Numbered from the stretch's first letter, positions 22,861 to 34,415 are shown. The stretch is 64,000 bases of DNA from Incurvaria masculella (GCA_946894095.1 OX335655.1:13516001-13580000); one strand, 5' to 3'. The notes: a model not told the origin generated them from the letters alone. Program-made: numbers and translations.

Positions 22861-23319
22861 ATGCATTTCTTAAAATTTTCAAATCTTACATTTCCTGTGA
22901 CTTCACGACAGCCTTAACATACTTACACACAACTCGCTATTTGCCACGAGTGCGCGGGACTCGCGTGAAAGAACTCGCGTCCCTTCGAGATTATCGTTCA
23001 CTTGTCAAGTCAGCTGACGTCTCCCGCATCCCTCGCTTTGATCCGAAGCGACAACGTGACAGGTGATCAGAACGAGTGATTCTTTTGGTCAAGTACAGTA
23101 GGAGATAGACCAAAGTATACACTTCCGGTTGAAGGAAAAGGTACAGGTCAAAATCGACATTGATGAAAACGATGAAACAAAATCAAAGCGTATGTAATAT
23201 TTATACATTAGTTTTTCTCAGATATTATGGGAAGATTTTGCAACACTGTGATCATTTGAAAATTCGTATTTATGATCTCATGTAGTAAGTGCTTAGTTAA
23301 TTATTCATTGTACTTACAT

Positions 23320-24150
23320 ACCTTCACGCCGATTTCCCGGAGAGGAGGGCAGATATGATAGAGCGCCATACGGTGCGATCACTGCACACTTCATTCGCTT
23401 CATCTACAGACATACATCTTTTCACACATTCTCTACGATTACGGGTGCTCCTCGTACGTACCAGACCTTTACGCTGCGAGGCAGTGGAATCAGCTACCTC
23501 CCCATTTACGAAAATCCCCCTTCTATCAATGTTTTTAAAAAAGATCTCAAAGCTTATTTTCTGTCTTTATGATTTCTTTAATTTTCTCCCTCATACTTCT
23601 TTTAGTTTGTCAGTATTTATTTTTATTTTTTATTTCTTTTGCCAATTTTTTTTCTTTTAATTATATTGTATTAAGTATCATCATTTATTTGTTTTTATAA
23701 TATATATATATGTAGCATTTAGTATTTATTTATTGATATTTATGTAGTTATATTTATGAACAGTTATATAAGTTATATATTTAAGTTTAAGTATAATGTG
23801 TATTTGTTGTATATTGTGTAGGAATTATGTTTCCTCTAAAGCTATTTCTCCATAGTTACTACTCGCACTACTGCTCACGATACCCAAGGGTAGACTGGTA
23901 GAAAATGCCTCCGACATTTGCCCGAGTTTTTTTGAGTGCAATAAACTTATATAAATAAATAAATAAGTATTGCATCGACTCGGTCACGGTACATTCTCCT
24001 AGGCTGCCCGCTCACTTCTGCTCTGTAAATTTGTTTCGTCATTCTTTCGTCACATATGTCCAAACCATTTCTATGGTCCAAATCATCTTGACACTTTTCT
24101 CGATTCTCGTCACAACAACATTTTTCAATCGACACTGAAAACTTAAGCAC
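23320..24150 (-). pseudogene. Degraded LINE, RT C-terminal region, split by another LINE tail
   Basis: Minus strand 24150-23962 reads DERMTKQIYRAEVSGQPRRM, a typical C-terminal block of a lepidopteran endonuclease-reverse transcriptase. Its continuation (23461-23320) matches 41640-41760, the corresponding part of a second copy. The intervening 23462-23961 is a separate LINE 3' end on the plus strand. Confidence 0.65.
23462..23961 (+). pseudogene. CR1/jockey-like LINE 3' end with ATAA tail
   Basis: Encodes a C-terminal LYAARQWNQLPPHLRKS block and, one frame over, VFKKDLKAYF-like residues, then a 3' UTR ending TATATAAATAAATAAATAAG. Such C-termini and short tandem tails are typical of CR1/jockey LINEs. 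5'-truncated. Confidence 0.65.
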
Positions 24151-25516
24151 GTTTTGGTTTAATCTGTTTTTTTTTTTAATATAAAAAACCGATTTAGTGA
24201 GCTCAGGGACCAAAGAAACGCCAAATTAACCGCTCCTCACGAAACCACGCCCAGCGAGGTACCATACCAGCGAAATATCGCAGAATAATATATCGAAGAA
24301 TATATTTTCAGAAAAAAATATATGAAATACTAACATGCACAGATAGCGCCAATTTAGCCTTATGAAAAAGTTTTATAAATCAACTAACATGATCCGAAGA
24401 ATTAAATCTTGAAAGAAGGAAAGCTTGTAATATCCGAAAACTTTTAAGTATCCTTGAAACTTGTGATTGTACTAGTTCTAAAAAGAATATTATTTGTTGA
24501 TAGGTTCTAGTTAGGTAAACTTCCTTTACCTTCTTACAAGTCAGAAATTAAAAGATGCGAGGGCGAATCGATGCAATAACAAACTTGAAAAATCAACGCC
24601 TTCGCCTTCAAATATTGATCTATAACCATTTTAAAAAATGTCCACACCACAGAACATTAAGGGCACACTCGGGCAACTGAAGTTGCTCAACTTGCAGCAA
24701 TCTCTATCGATTTCATCGTCACTACATCTAGCAATCTCTCTGCAATCCAGCAAATCTGGTTAATGGTCAAGTATGAAACCATTCATGGAGCAATTAATTG
24801 CCCGCATGTGGCGAGCAAGTGCATACATACGTGGCAATTTGATAAATAACTCACCGGCGACACGAAAAGTATATAGCTATGTGGAGCAATATCGCTCGAT
24901 ATCGCTGGGATAATTGCGGAAAATGTATTGGGATTGCACTACTGGGAAGCCTCTGAATTTAAATGTAATTTATGAATAACTTCATTAAGATTTTTATTAT
25001 TTTGGGAGTATAATTATGTAATATGTAGATTTATAACCTCTTTGTTCAATGTTTTGTTGTTTTTATGCATGTTGTGTTCACTACCAGTGGAGTGTGCACC
25101 TTTTTTAATGACCTTTGTGTATCTCAGTGTATCCTGTGTACTACTCTATTTGTGAACCTCTTAATACATAAATAAAATAAAAATTGCTCCATCCATTGCT
25201 CCACTATGTTTGGCAACAGTTGCCCAGCAATGAATTGCCTCAAAATTTGCCCGTGAACGGCTGCCAAACTTTATCACCAGATGGCGCCACATAAACTATG
25301 CCACGGTTTCATTTCAAGGTTATAGGTTGTTTACCAATTAAACTGGGTTAATATGAATGGCTACCATGAAATGGATGTAAAACACGGACAATGTGATTGC
25401 CTGTGATTCGCGAGTAAACATAACCTCTACGTGATAGCTTGGCATAGTTTTATGTGGCGGCATCTGGTGGTATAGCTTTGCGCCGTGCACCCCATTGTCG
25501 AGCCGCCCAAACTTAC
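24151..25516. other. No recognisable gene
   Basis: 24660-25330 has recurring GGGCAACTG, GAGCAATT and TTGCTCC motifs in both orientations, perhaps an old palindromic repeat. 24960-25180 looks like an AT-rich LINE tail (AATACATAAATAAAATAAA). Otherwise featureless. Confidence 0.4.
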
Positions 25517-25696
25517 CGCTCCCAGCTGAGCCTCCTGCCGTTGTCGGCATCGTCGTGTGCGCCTCCCCCGCCTCCGCCGCCGCCGCCGCCCAGCGGCGCG
25601 CGCCCGCCCTGCGCCACGAGCCGCGCGAGCCGCGCCGCGCCGCCCGCTCCCGCGCACACCGACGACGCGCGCCCCACCGACTGCGTCGACGGCACC
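25517..25696 (-). CDS. Coding exon B of an unidentified minus-strand gene
   Basis: A 180-base exon. The acceptor is GTACGTTGTCGCCAG before 25696 and the donor is GGGAGCG followed by GTAAGT, a strong consensus, after 25517. Third positions are almost all G or C. It begins with one base of a split codon and ends two bases into a codon (phase 2 both sides), so it joins exon A (ends AG) and exon C (starts G) in frame, giving Arg at both joints. It encodes VPSTQSVGRASSVCAGAG, an Ala/Arg/Gly stretch with ten consecutive glycines, then DNGRRLSWER, where RRLS is a PKA-type consensus. The other frames also lack stops because of GC content, so the frame choice rests on the splice sites and phase. Not identified. 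Confidence 0.7.
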
Positions 25697-25892
25697 CTGG
25701 CGACAACGTACAGTCAACCAAAGTTCTAAAGATACACTTCCGGTTAAAGGTAATAATGAATTGTGTGAAAATACAACCTACCTTGTAAATTTTCTGGTGT
25801 TTTATGATACATGTGATGACATGATAAATAGTACACATTCTCTCACACAGTGTATCCTTTAATCTTAGGTTGACTGTACACTATTTTGAAAC

Positions 25893-25960
25893 GACTTAAA
25901 CAACAGAGGAGGTTCTCAATTCGTCTGCATATATTTTTTGCATGTATATTACTTGATATC
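25893..25960 (+). repeat. Repeat family Q fragment
   Basis: CGACTTAAACAACAGAGGAG, then GTTCTCAATTCGTC, matches 11645 and, inverted, 60288-60335. Confidence 0.6.
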
Positions 25961-26393
25961 TCCCCAAATTGCCTTAAATATGAAACATTATATTTCTCAT
26001 CAGTAGAGTATATCTCAAGGGTGGTCTTTGCATAAACTGTATGAAAGAATATGACTCCTGTTAGTTTATTGAAGTCGGATAAATATGTTTTTAAACTGTT
26101 TTCATTCAGACATCCCTGCGGGAGGCGAGAAAATGGAACTATAAGCGCACACTGTGTGGACTCCAGCACTTTAATATTGAATCAATTAGGCCTAGTGCGT
26201 ATTTTCTTATTTCATATTCTGCTGATCCTGGGACCTTAGATCTCTAGGCACAAACACCCACGCTGGTAAGTCATAAAAGAGCCGAATCCTTCTGCATTCA
26301 TGGTTCGGATTTAAACGGTAAGGGAATAACGTCTGGGATGGTATATTTCACATAGTGCTGGCTTTCTTGGGTTAACAAAATAGCATTTATGTC

Positions 26394-26775
26394 AGCCTCA
26401 GTGGCCCAGTGGCGCGACACTTCGGCGATCGCTCTCCTAAGTTAAGCAACGCTGGGTCCGGTCTGGTCTTGGATGGGTGACCATTCGACCGTTGAGAAAG
26501 GCTGGCCGTGGTTCGGATTCCACGTTAAACTGTAGGTCCCCTTCCTTACTTACTAGGTGGTAGGGTTAATCCCGCCCGGGTTGGTACCACCGCATTGGAT
26601 GAACGATGGTCGAAGCGGCAATGAAAATTGTCCGTGTTTTCCATCCAGTTCAATGTAGCCGTGCAATATAAGGAAGGTCCTGGCATGGCACCTAGTTCCC
26701 ATGTGGTGTGTTGGGCTAATACCATGACAGAAGGTGTGGTATTAGCCATCCATGTCCAGTCACATAAAAAAAAAA
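26394..26775 (+). mobile_element. 5S-rRNA-headed SINE, full length
   Basis: The head contains AAGTTAAGCAACGCTGGGTC and TTGGATGGGTGACC, the internal promoter region of 5S rRNA. It is followed by the body shared with the tRNA-type SINEs (TGTAGGTCCCCTTCC, GTCGAAGCGGCAATGAAAAT, ATTAGCCATCCATGTCC) and an A-rich end. Nearly identical to 52396-52790 and 30717-31109, so recently active. Confidence 0.92.
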
Positions 26776-27144
26776 TTCTTTCCTCTATCCCGAAGTACAT
26801 TAAGGAACAAATACTTTAAATATCTAAAAGGATTAAAAATTATGATAAAAATATTTACCGTCAATTAATATTGATCGATAGTCTTAACAGAATTAAAAGA
26901 GGTTGCTCGCGTGCATACATATTCTGTTCATAACTAATAAAGGAACTAATTTATCTTCCACCTCTGAACATCGCGCTTAGAAGCGAAACAAGAATGTCCA
27001 ATTTCCGTAAACCAATAACATCCTGCGCGCGGATAACTGTTTGAAATTTCAGTAATATCCGTTAGGAACTCGCTGAAGGTGGGTCCACACATACACACCA
27101 AACCGTACCTTAACTCCGTACCGCAAGACCGTCGCGGGCTATAA

Positions 27145-27428
27145 AAACCAGCCAAGTGCGAGTCGGACTCGCACACGAAGGGTTCTGTACCACCGTACAA
27201 GATTTAACAATTTTTTTTTGTATGTATGCCCCCCTTTCATTTTTGTTATTTTTAAATTTAACTTATTTGTTTTTATAGCGGCAAAATAAATACACATTCC
27301 GTGAAAATTTCAGCTGCCTACCTATTACGGTTCATGAGATACAGCCCTGTGACAGACGCACGGACGGACGGACAGCGGAGGCTTAGTAATAGGGTTCCGT
27401 TTTCACCCTTCGGGTATGGAACCCTAAA
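27145..27428 (+). repeat. Repeat family G, copy 2
   Basis: AACCAGCCAAGTGCGAGTCG to GGGTATGGAACCCTAAAT, with GACAGACGCACGGACGGACG inside. Confidence 0.8.
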
Positions 27429-27429
27429 T

Positions 27430-27660
27430 AGCTAGATTGGACGCTGGTTGCGTTACGATGCAACGAACGTGGCGGCAGAGGCGGCGCGGCGCCTCGATCT
27501 CGCCCGATCCTTCGAAATTCGATTTTTTACGTGAATTCGATGAACGTCTAATCGGTCTGGCAAGGGGTTTGATGTATGAAAATAAACAACACACGTGTAT
27601 GTACTTTGGAAATGTCGTAGTACAGAGGTTATGTGAGTTACGGAAATAGTGCCAATATCG
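27430..27660. other. Ambiguous coding-like segment
   Basis: Both strands are open and look protein-like. Plus: SISPDPSKFDFLREFDERLI. Minus: PIRRSSNSRKKSNFEGSGEI, preceded by an acceptor-like AAACCCCTTGCCAG and phase-compatible with exon A (starts with one base of a split codon at 27556). No donor in the required phase 2 follows (GCATC before GTAACG is phase 0). It could be an alternative exon or only chance. Confidence 0.3.
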
Positions 27661-28547
27661 CCATATCGGGCATTTCGGCACCAGCATAAATATCCAATGT
27701 GTCGATAACCATGACAAGCTGTGGGGAGGTGCGGAGCACGCGCAATGCAATACTGATACTCTCTGTAGTATGATAACTCTTGCGCTAGTTGTCAGATTCA
27801 AACAATGGTGGTGTTGTTAAATAGCTAGCTGTAGGTAAACTCTGCGTCTGCTGTGATTTATACACTGTGATCACGAAAGTTTCTCACTGACTTCTGTGAT
27901 TTTTATAGCGCAATCAGGTACAAGAGGGATTTGAACTTAATCAATCAATCAATTTCGCCGTAGAATTCACGTCAGAAATTAGCGGTAGAAGCCCGACTTC
28001 AAAGACTGGGATGGCGTCGGCGTTCGGATAGGAGGCACGTTACTGTTCGGGAAGCATGTGTGGACCCACCGTAATAGTACGAGAGCGAACCGTAGTAAAC
28101 CCTACGTCATCTACTTGACATAAGACTTATTTCTGGTAGTGCAGAATATAATAGACTTCCTTAAAAAATCAGGGATGCCTGAACGAAATCTGAAGCAAGG
28201 AATGTTATATGTATGTATGCATAATCGATCGTGAAGGAAGATCACATTAATTGAAGAAAGAGCCCAGTAAAAAGAAATACTTTACGAATATTTTGCAAGG
28301 CTGGACCCAAACCAGGAAAACATACCATTCGCGGGTATTGCGTCTACCAATTTCGCTACTTGCTGTATACCCATAATTTGTAATTCTCCTACAGTAACTC
28401 CTCCCGTAATGAATGCCTCCTACTAACACTGTGTTTAAGATTATACCCAAATCCATTTAATTAACGCTTCATCTGCGCTGCGGACATTGACTGCAAAGAT
28501 TGAACATTCAAACATATTACCGTTGTCACCAAAGTCGTATTTTAACT

Positions 28548-28812
28548 GGATGCAAAATACGGACATTTTTTTATTGCCGCTTCGACGATCTTTTCATCCA
28601 ACGCGATAGTATCAACCCGGGCGGGCTTAAACCTTACCACCTAGTTGGAAGGTTTACCTAAAGTTTAACATGGATTACGAACCATGGAGCAGCTAGCATT
28701 CGTGACTTATCCAATTCAGAATCAGAAATAAAGTAGTGCATAAACGGGGCGAGGATTTGAACTCAGGCCTCTGGTATGCTAGACAAGTCCCCGCGCCACT
28801 AGGCTAGGAGCC
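28548..28812 (-). mobile_element. tRNA-headed SINE, minus strand
   Basis: The body in reverse (TTGCCGCTTCGACGATC, CAACCCGGGCGGGCTTAA) followed by the head reverse complement with GGATTTGAACTCAGGCCTCT and CCACTAGGCTAGGAG. The 3' tail is missing. Confidence 0.85.
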
Positions 28813-29442
28813 GCTCCGAAACTACTTTCTTCAAAACCTATTTTCGCCATGCATTAGTAGATATCTATAAACAAGACTAGCCTGACATTAATTACATCTA
28901 AGAAAATAAAACAACATTTGACACTGATTAAAACCGCATTAAGGTATGCGTAAATTTGAAAATGCTTACGTCAGTCTACACACATCCGGGGTGAGCAGGC
29001 TGTGAGATATTGCTTATTTTAAAGTAAGATTTCAGATTACAATTACACGGACTTACAACAAGGGATTCGATGTAGCATACTCAAATCATCCCTAATGACA
29101 TCCATATGTGTAGTGAATTTGAAGTAAATTGTTTTTTGGACCTATTAATTAATTAATTTAAATTATTTGTAATTGTAAATGTATTCGTGTATATACTGTT
29201 TATTGTCTGTGTAAAATATGGAATTTAATATAGGTGAAAAGACGATACTTGAATTATCAATTTAATGTGTCGGTTAACCCAGGAATCACCAGACCCCAAT
29301 TTTTTGTTGATTGGATTTTATTAATTTAGTAGCTTCTACTTATACCATGCACGGATGCCACTGATTTCATGCACTTTTGAAATGATGCGACTCAATGTTT
29401 GATTCACTCTCAAAAAATAATCTTTTATATAACTGGGAAATA

Positions 29443-29618
29443 GGTGGCTTATACCACACCTACTGTCATTATATTAGCCCAAAACACCTCATGGGAACTA
29501 GGTGTAATGCCAGGACCTTCATTTTTATTGCACAGCTGAAATATATTGTATAAAAAACATGAACCATTTTCATTGCCGCTACAATACCATAGTACCAACC
29601 TAGGCGGGATTAACCTAG
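29443..29618 (-). mobile_element. SINE body fragment
   Basis: Reverse-strand tail and body (GGCTTATACCACACC, AACTAGGTGTAATGCCAGGA, TTTTCATTGCCGCT, TAGGCGGGATTAACC). No head. Confidence 0.75.
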
Positions 29619-30360
29619 GATTCGGATTCTAGGATCACCTAGGACATGCAGTCCCTAACACAATCACTATGAAAATACCATACTATTGATAATTAAAAAT
29701 CATATAATAGTTACATATATTAATAAACCCTTTCACATTAAATGAACTATTTACGTCATGATAAAGTATGCCTTTTCCTTTATATAATCCGAAATGTATA
29801 TGAATGAAATAGTTCTCAAGCAATTATAATGATGATAAGGCATTATATCAAATTTCTGAAGCTATCTGTCTGAGTAATAGCCAGTGTTCCGGTTTCCTGA
29901 AATATTAATTAAAGAGCCAGAGCTAATGACTTCTCGCCTTCAGTCGCTCGCCTCAGTTATAATTTGGTCGAAGATTTCATGATAAAATTAGGGAGGTCGG
30001 TTGCTTCATATTTATGGCTGCATGAAATTTTTAACCGAAATTCGCAAAAATATTTCCCAATCACGCCGCTTACATATAATATAATAATAAAGCCTTTTAT
30101 TTACTCAATTTACAGTTTCGTTCCTTATATGTATGTTATGTTATTTCTGTTGTAAGAAGTAGTTTACTGAGTTCCCCATTGCAGGGCATAGGCCTCATAC
30201 ACGCCGCTTAATCGGAGGGGTAAGGGAAGGGTTAGGTAGGGATAGAGCGCCTTTTTTCCTAATCACAATATTCCTAAAACTTAAATATTCACGTTTTTGC
30301 CGAAACACTGATACACAACACACATACAAAAACATAGATAGATGAATACACGTTTACAAT
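29619..30360. other. No recognisable feature
   Basis: AT-rich; a 63-codon open frame at 29964 looks like chance. Confidence 0.5.
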
Positions 30361-30455
30361 ATGGTTCAATGAAGCGGCAATGTAGGAAGGCCCTGGCATG
30401 GCACCTAGTTCCCATGTGGGGGTTAGTAAGACTAATATCATGACAGCCTAATGCC
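30361..30455 (+). mobile_element. SINE fragment with internal deletion
   Basis: AATGAAGCGGCAATG joins directly to TAGGAAGGCCCTGGCATGGC; about 60 bases of body are missing. Confidence 0.7.
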
Positions 30456-30539
30456 GTACAGACATTCGAAGGCATTTTAACTCGAGCCGAAACGAAATTG
30501 TTTTCTGCATCGCTGAGTCAATAAGAAAATATTTTTTTA

Positions 30540-30665
30540 TCAATATCTGTGCTGTGTGGGTTACCGCCACGTAAAAAGAATACAAGTGGACCCACTGAAT
30601 TTCTTCCCGTGCATGTCATAAGAGACGACTAAGGGATCCATCTTTTATTGTTTCTGAATCCACGT
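30540..30665 (+). repeat. Repeat W, uninterrupted copy
   Basis: GCTGTGTGGGTTACCGCCAC, AAAAAGAATACAAGTGGACC, CATAAGAGACGACTAAGGGA. It gives the empty-site version of the locus at 46.3 kb, where an X element splits the same sequence. Confidence 0.65.
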
Positions 30666-30716
30666 TTCCCTTGTAGTGTTAATGACTCCTGAAAATAAAC
30701 CATTGCCTTAAATTTT

Positions 30717-31109
30717 TTTTTTTTTTTTTTTTATGTGACTGGACATAGATGGCTAATACCACAAGATCTGTCATGGTATTAGCCCAACACACCACATGGG
30801 AACTAGGTGCCATGCCAGGACCTTCCTTATATTGCACGGCTACATTGAACTGGATGGAAAACACGGACAATTTTCATTGCCGCTTCGACCATCGTTCATC
30901 CAATGCGATGGTACCAACCCGGGCGGGATAAACCCTACCACCTTGTAAGTAAGGAAGGGGACCTACAGCTTAACGTGGAATCCGAACCACGGCCAGCCTC
31001 TCTCAACGGTCGAATGGTCACCCATCCAAGACCAGACCGGACCCAGCGTTGCTTAACTTCGGAGAGCGATCGCCGAAGTGTCGCGCCACTGGGCCACTGA
31101 GGCTGACAA
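30717..31109 (-). mobile_element. 5S-rRNA-headed SINE, full length, minus strand
   Basis: Begins (in reverse) with an 18-20 base T run and TATGTGACTGGACATAGATG. The 5S-like head is at 31010-31100 (GGTCACCCATCCAAGACCAG). Almost identical to 52396-52790. Confidence 0.92.
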
Positions 31110-31124
31110 AACGAAATTAATTAA

Positions 31125-31303
31125 ATGATGCTCGAAACGGCAATGCAACTGTCCGTGTTCAATGTAGCCGTGCAGTATAAGGAAAGTCCTGGCATGGCAC
31201 CTGGTTCCCATGTGGTGAGGTGGGCGAATATCGTGACAGTGGATGTGGTACAGCGAACTGGTGCGGTATTACCCAGCCATATACAGTTCCATTAAAATGT
31301 ATA
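31125..31303 (+). mobile_element. Diverged SINE body
   Basis: CGAAACGGCAATGCAA, TTCAATGTAGCCGTGCAGTA and CCTGGCATGGCACCTGGTTC, with several indels. Confidence 0.75.
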
Positions 31304-31389
31304 CGTATGATTTGTAATGTTAGTAATATGAGATTTGCTCTAGCCGCAATAAAAAAATTACAGTTTACACAGCACAACCATTGTGACCC

Positions 31390-31560
31390 GGCGATTGTTA
31401 TCTTCCCGCCGCGCCGCCGCACCGCCGCGCTCATTGTGCACGAGCCGCCCGCCCCGCGGGATGGTGGCGGGGGGCGGAGGGCGGAGGGGCGGCGCAGCGG
31501 AAACGGAAGCCACTAAAACGGAAGCGATGACTCCACCGCACCCTGCACTATATAATCCGA
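31390..31560. other. GC-rich block with TATA-like motif on the minus strand
   Basis: About 120 bases of G/C-rich sequence (CCGCCGCGCCGCCGCACCGC). On the minus strand a TATATAG (about 31552) is followed some 25 bases later by GAGTCATCGC, and by an ATG at 31434. No donor site follows, so I cannot make it an exon. It could be a promoter/first exon or a GC-rich repeat. Confidence 0.3.
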
Positions 31561-31984
31561 ACCTTGTTTAAGTGAGGTAAATGTAAGTAGAACTTTAAGC
31601 GGACGGATTAACTTTTAGAGAATTCTCAGTTATGGGGAACTGGTAGTAACTAAGTAGTAAGTGTTTTAAGTGTTAAAGGGTTTTCATTAAATGATACTTT
31701 CTTCACGGTTGAATATACCATAGTCAACTTTAAATACATATAATAATACTTGCAAAACGCGATGCACGAAGTATATGTAAGGTGATTATGTTTTCGCGTT
31801 AATCCCATTAGTTTCTAGGAAAAAGTTGTTAGGAACTTAGTTATTCTTTAAATTTCATAAAAATTTAAATGTAACAAAAAAAGCACGTACCTATTTTTTT
31901 AACAAAAGTTGTTCTATTTCAGATTATATGACTGTACAAACCTTAAGTAGATACCTACTGTTATATTATATTATTATCCACTTG

Positions 31985-32193
31985 TGAACTAGTAGCCATG
32001 CCCGAACTTTCAATTTATTGTTTGGCTACAGAGCTGGGGAAACACGGTATTATGCCGTATTGACTTTACCACCTAGCAAGTAAGGATTGACGGCCACCTT
32101 CAACGTTCGAATACGGTCACCCATCTAGAACCCAGAGGCCAGAGTTGATTCATCATGATAAGCAAACGTCAAGACGTACTGAGGCTGACATAT
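31985..32193 (-). mobile_element. Old 5S-headed SINE, decayed
   Basis: TTTACCACCTAGCAAGTAAG, CGGTCACCCATCTAGAACCC and ACTGAGGCTGACAT keep the 5S-head order in reverse, with many changes. Confidence 0.65.
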
Positions 32194-32438
32194 TACCCCA
32201 TTTACAGATCTTCGACACGTACGTATGTCATTGAACTCCTAACGGCTACTGATTTTGATGTTTTGTGTGTCCTATTCGGGTAGGCCGAGCACATCAGATA
32301 ATTTAACGAGCAAGCGAAGTTCTCCGAGTCTACTTGAACAGTTTTTAAACATATATTCGTATAATTGCGAGTGGGATTGCACATATTTAATCAAACGATA
32401 AAACCTATAGCATCACCTGTATCCGAAGTCTCAGTTGT

Positions 32439-32750
32439 CACCTAAATTGGCGTTACGGCATACCGATCGACTGGCGTTTTCATATGTATGGAGAAATTGA
32501 AGAGCGCGCGCAGTGGGCGTTAGGCGAACTAACATTTGCGAGTCCGAGCTTGATTTGACAGCTTACTCAACGTTGCCGTAAATACGTCGACGTTGCCGTT
32601 TACGTCCACTCCGCGTTTTCATACAAATCGGAAGTCCGCGTTTGTCTTTGACAGCTTGAACAAGTAAAACCACAGAATATCTAGTAAAAACTTGTATGGA
32701 GTTTGACGTTTTTACGAAACTTCGAAGTTACGTAAACGCCAATTTAGGTG
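32439..32750 (-). mobile_element. MITE family Y, copy 1 (empty)
   Basis: 312 bp bounded by CACCTAAATTGGCGTTACGG and GTAAACGCCAATTTAGGTG. The interior includes GTTAGGCGAACTAACATTTG, where other copies carry an X insertion. It lies in opposite orientation to its neighbour Y2, about 45 bases away. Confidence 0.8.
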
Positions 32751-32794
32751 AGAGAGAACTCGACTACCGGCTCAGAGTGGTCAGTCTGAGTTCT

Positions 32795-33653
32795 CACCTA
32801 AATTGGCGTTTACGGCAAACCGATCGACTGGCGTTTTCTCCAAACTCCATACAAGTTTTTACTAGATATTCTGTGGCTTTCCTTCTTCAAGCTGTCAAAG
32901 TCAAAAGCGGACTTCCGATTTGTATGAAAACGCGGAGTGGACGTAAACGGCAACGTCGACGTATTTACGGCAAAGTTAAGTAAGCTGTCAAATCAAGCTC
33001 GGACTCGCAAATGTTAATTCGCTTAAGGTGGCCCAACCCGCTCAACTCCCCATACAAAAGGGGAAAGAAGATCACGCCCATATTTCTTGTCAGAGATCCA
33101 AAATTTTGCTCAAAATAGCTTTATTCGATCGAACTAGATGTCTGATGACCATTGGCATTGTAAAATTGTGTTTGGTTTCCAAGTTATAAGGTCCGAAAGT
33201 TCGAATTTTTTGCGCGTTTTATACAATAACTTTGGAGGTGGATTACGCAATGGTAAAGTAAGAACATCGTAAAAAAATTAGTCATCAGACATAGCTTATT
33301 TAATCAAGATTTATGATCTATTTGGTTTTTGTTAGATTTTTGACTACAGCGGTCGTGGTTTACTTTTAGCTATAAGTCGTTTTGAAATTAAAATTTTCGT
33401 AAATCTTACCAAATCATACACTATGCACATTGTCTTTTTTGTGGACATGTTGCATCTTCCTCATCACGGAGCCTGTCTTATTCTTTGAAACAGAGAAGGT
33501 CCCAGAGCGCAACAGCACGGTTTTGTACCGTGCCCGCGAATGAGTTAGGCCCGCCGGGTTGGGCCGCCTTAACGCCCGCTGCGCGCGCTCTTCAATTTCT
33601 CCATACATTTGAAAACGCCAGTTGATCGGTTTGCCGTAACGCCAATTTAGGTG
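32795..33653 (+). mobile_element. MITE family Y, copy 2, carrying X
   Basis: CACCTAAATTGGCGTTTACG to CGCCAATTTAGGTG. Subtracting the X insertion (33027-33572) leaves 313 bp, the same length as copy 1. Confidence 0.85.
33023..33572 (-). mobile_element. MITE family X, copy e, inside Y2
   Basis: TTAAGGTGGCCCAACCCGCT to GTTGGGCCGCCTTAA. Reverse orientation relative to copy a, but at the same position of the Y element. Confidence 0.9.
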
Positions 33654-34415
33654 ACAACTTAGACTACCGGCTCAGATCACAGTTTTCACTAGTTTTGTTT
33701 TCACTAAGTTGTGACATGGGATGATAAAATCAATTCTTATTTCCGTTAATTTATCTTGCAAGAGTAGTATGCTAAGTAAGTATGCTCTGGTAGGATTTTA
33801 TAAAAATATTTAAAATTGTATTAGATGTAGATTTTGTGTGTAGATTCAGGAAGAACCTTTTCGGACAAGCGTTAGTTACTTCTTCTATGCACAGTGTAAC
33901 ATATGTCCCGGATCGTTTATTTAGTTTTTGGGAGCGTTCGTTATATGCCTACCTGAAGACCAATGAATACAATATCAATGTAAAACTATGGGGTAGAATT
34001 AAATGTTAAACTATACAAGTGTTAGAACCTACAGATGTCAAGTTTGCAGGTGTAAATAGATACTCATTTGGTACTACCTTTATGTAGTAATAGAGCCTGC
34101 GGGCCAGTTTAGGTGGTAGGGGTTGTACTGTGTTGTATAGATGCATCTATATTAACTTAAAAAAATATAGAGCACACGAAATGGACAATACATTATATAA
34201 AATTGGCGATGTTGCATTTTGCTGCGTTATTTCTACCTTTATAAGTGCATTGCAGTTGCTTGCAGCTTAGACACGCGATGATGTACTTAATGCTGATGGC
34301 AGCACGGGGCGACTGCACGAAATATCTAGCGAATAATAAACAAAGCGCTTTCCGTCATGTTACGTGCTGAAAACTTTTGACTTGCTAATTACTCGGTTGT
34401 ATCACGAAGGCTTGT
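33654..34415. other. No recognisable feature
   Basis: AT-rich; no frame, splice pair or repeat that I recognise. Confidence 0.5.

Larger units (their letters stand above)
27078..28070. mobile_element. Candidate DNA element with perfect 15-bp TIRs
   Basis: GGTGGGTCCACACAT at 27078-27092 is perfectly inverted at 28056-28070. About 993 bp between the outer ends. It contains a G-family repeat and an ambiguous open region. No transposase motif. The flanks do not show an obvious target duplication. Confidence 0.45.

Noticed and set aside
24660..25330. Palindromic transposon built on GGGCAACTG motifs
   Set aside because: The inverted matches are short and scattered; I could not define ends.
26394..26500. 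Functional 5S rRNA gene
   Set aside because: Only the internal promoter-like part of 5S is kept and it is fused to a SINE body with an A-rich tail. Three dispersed copies show it is a retroposon.
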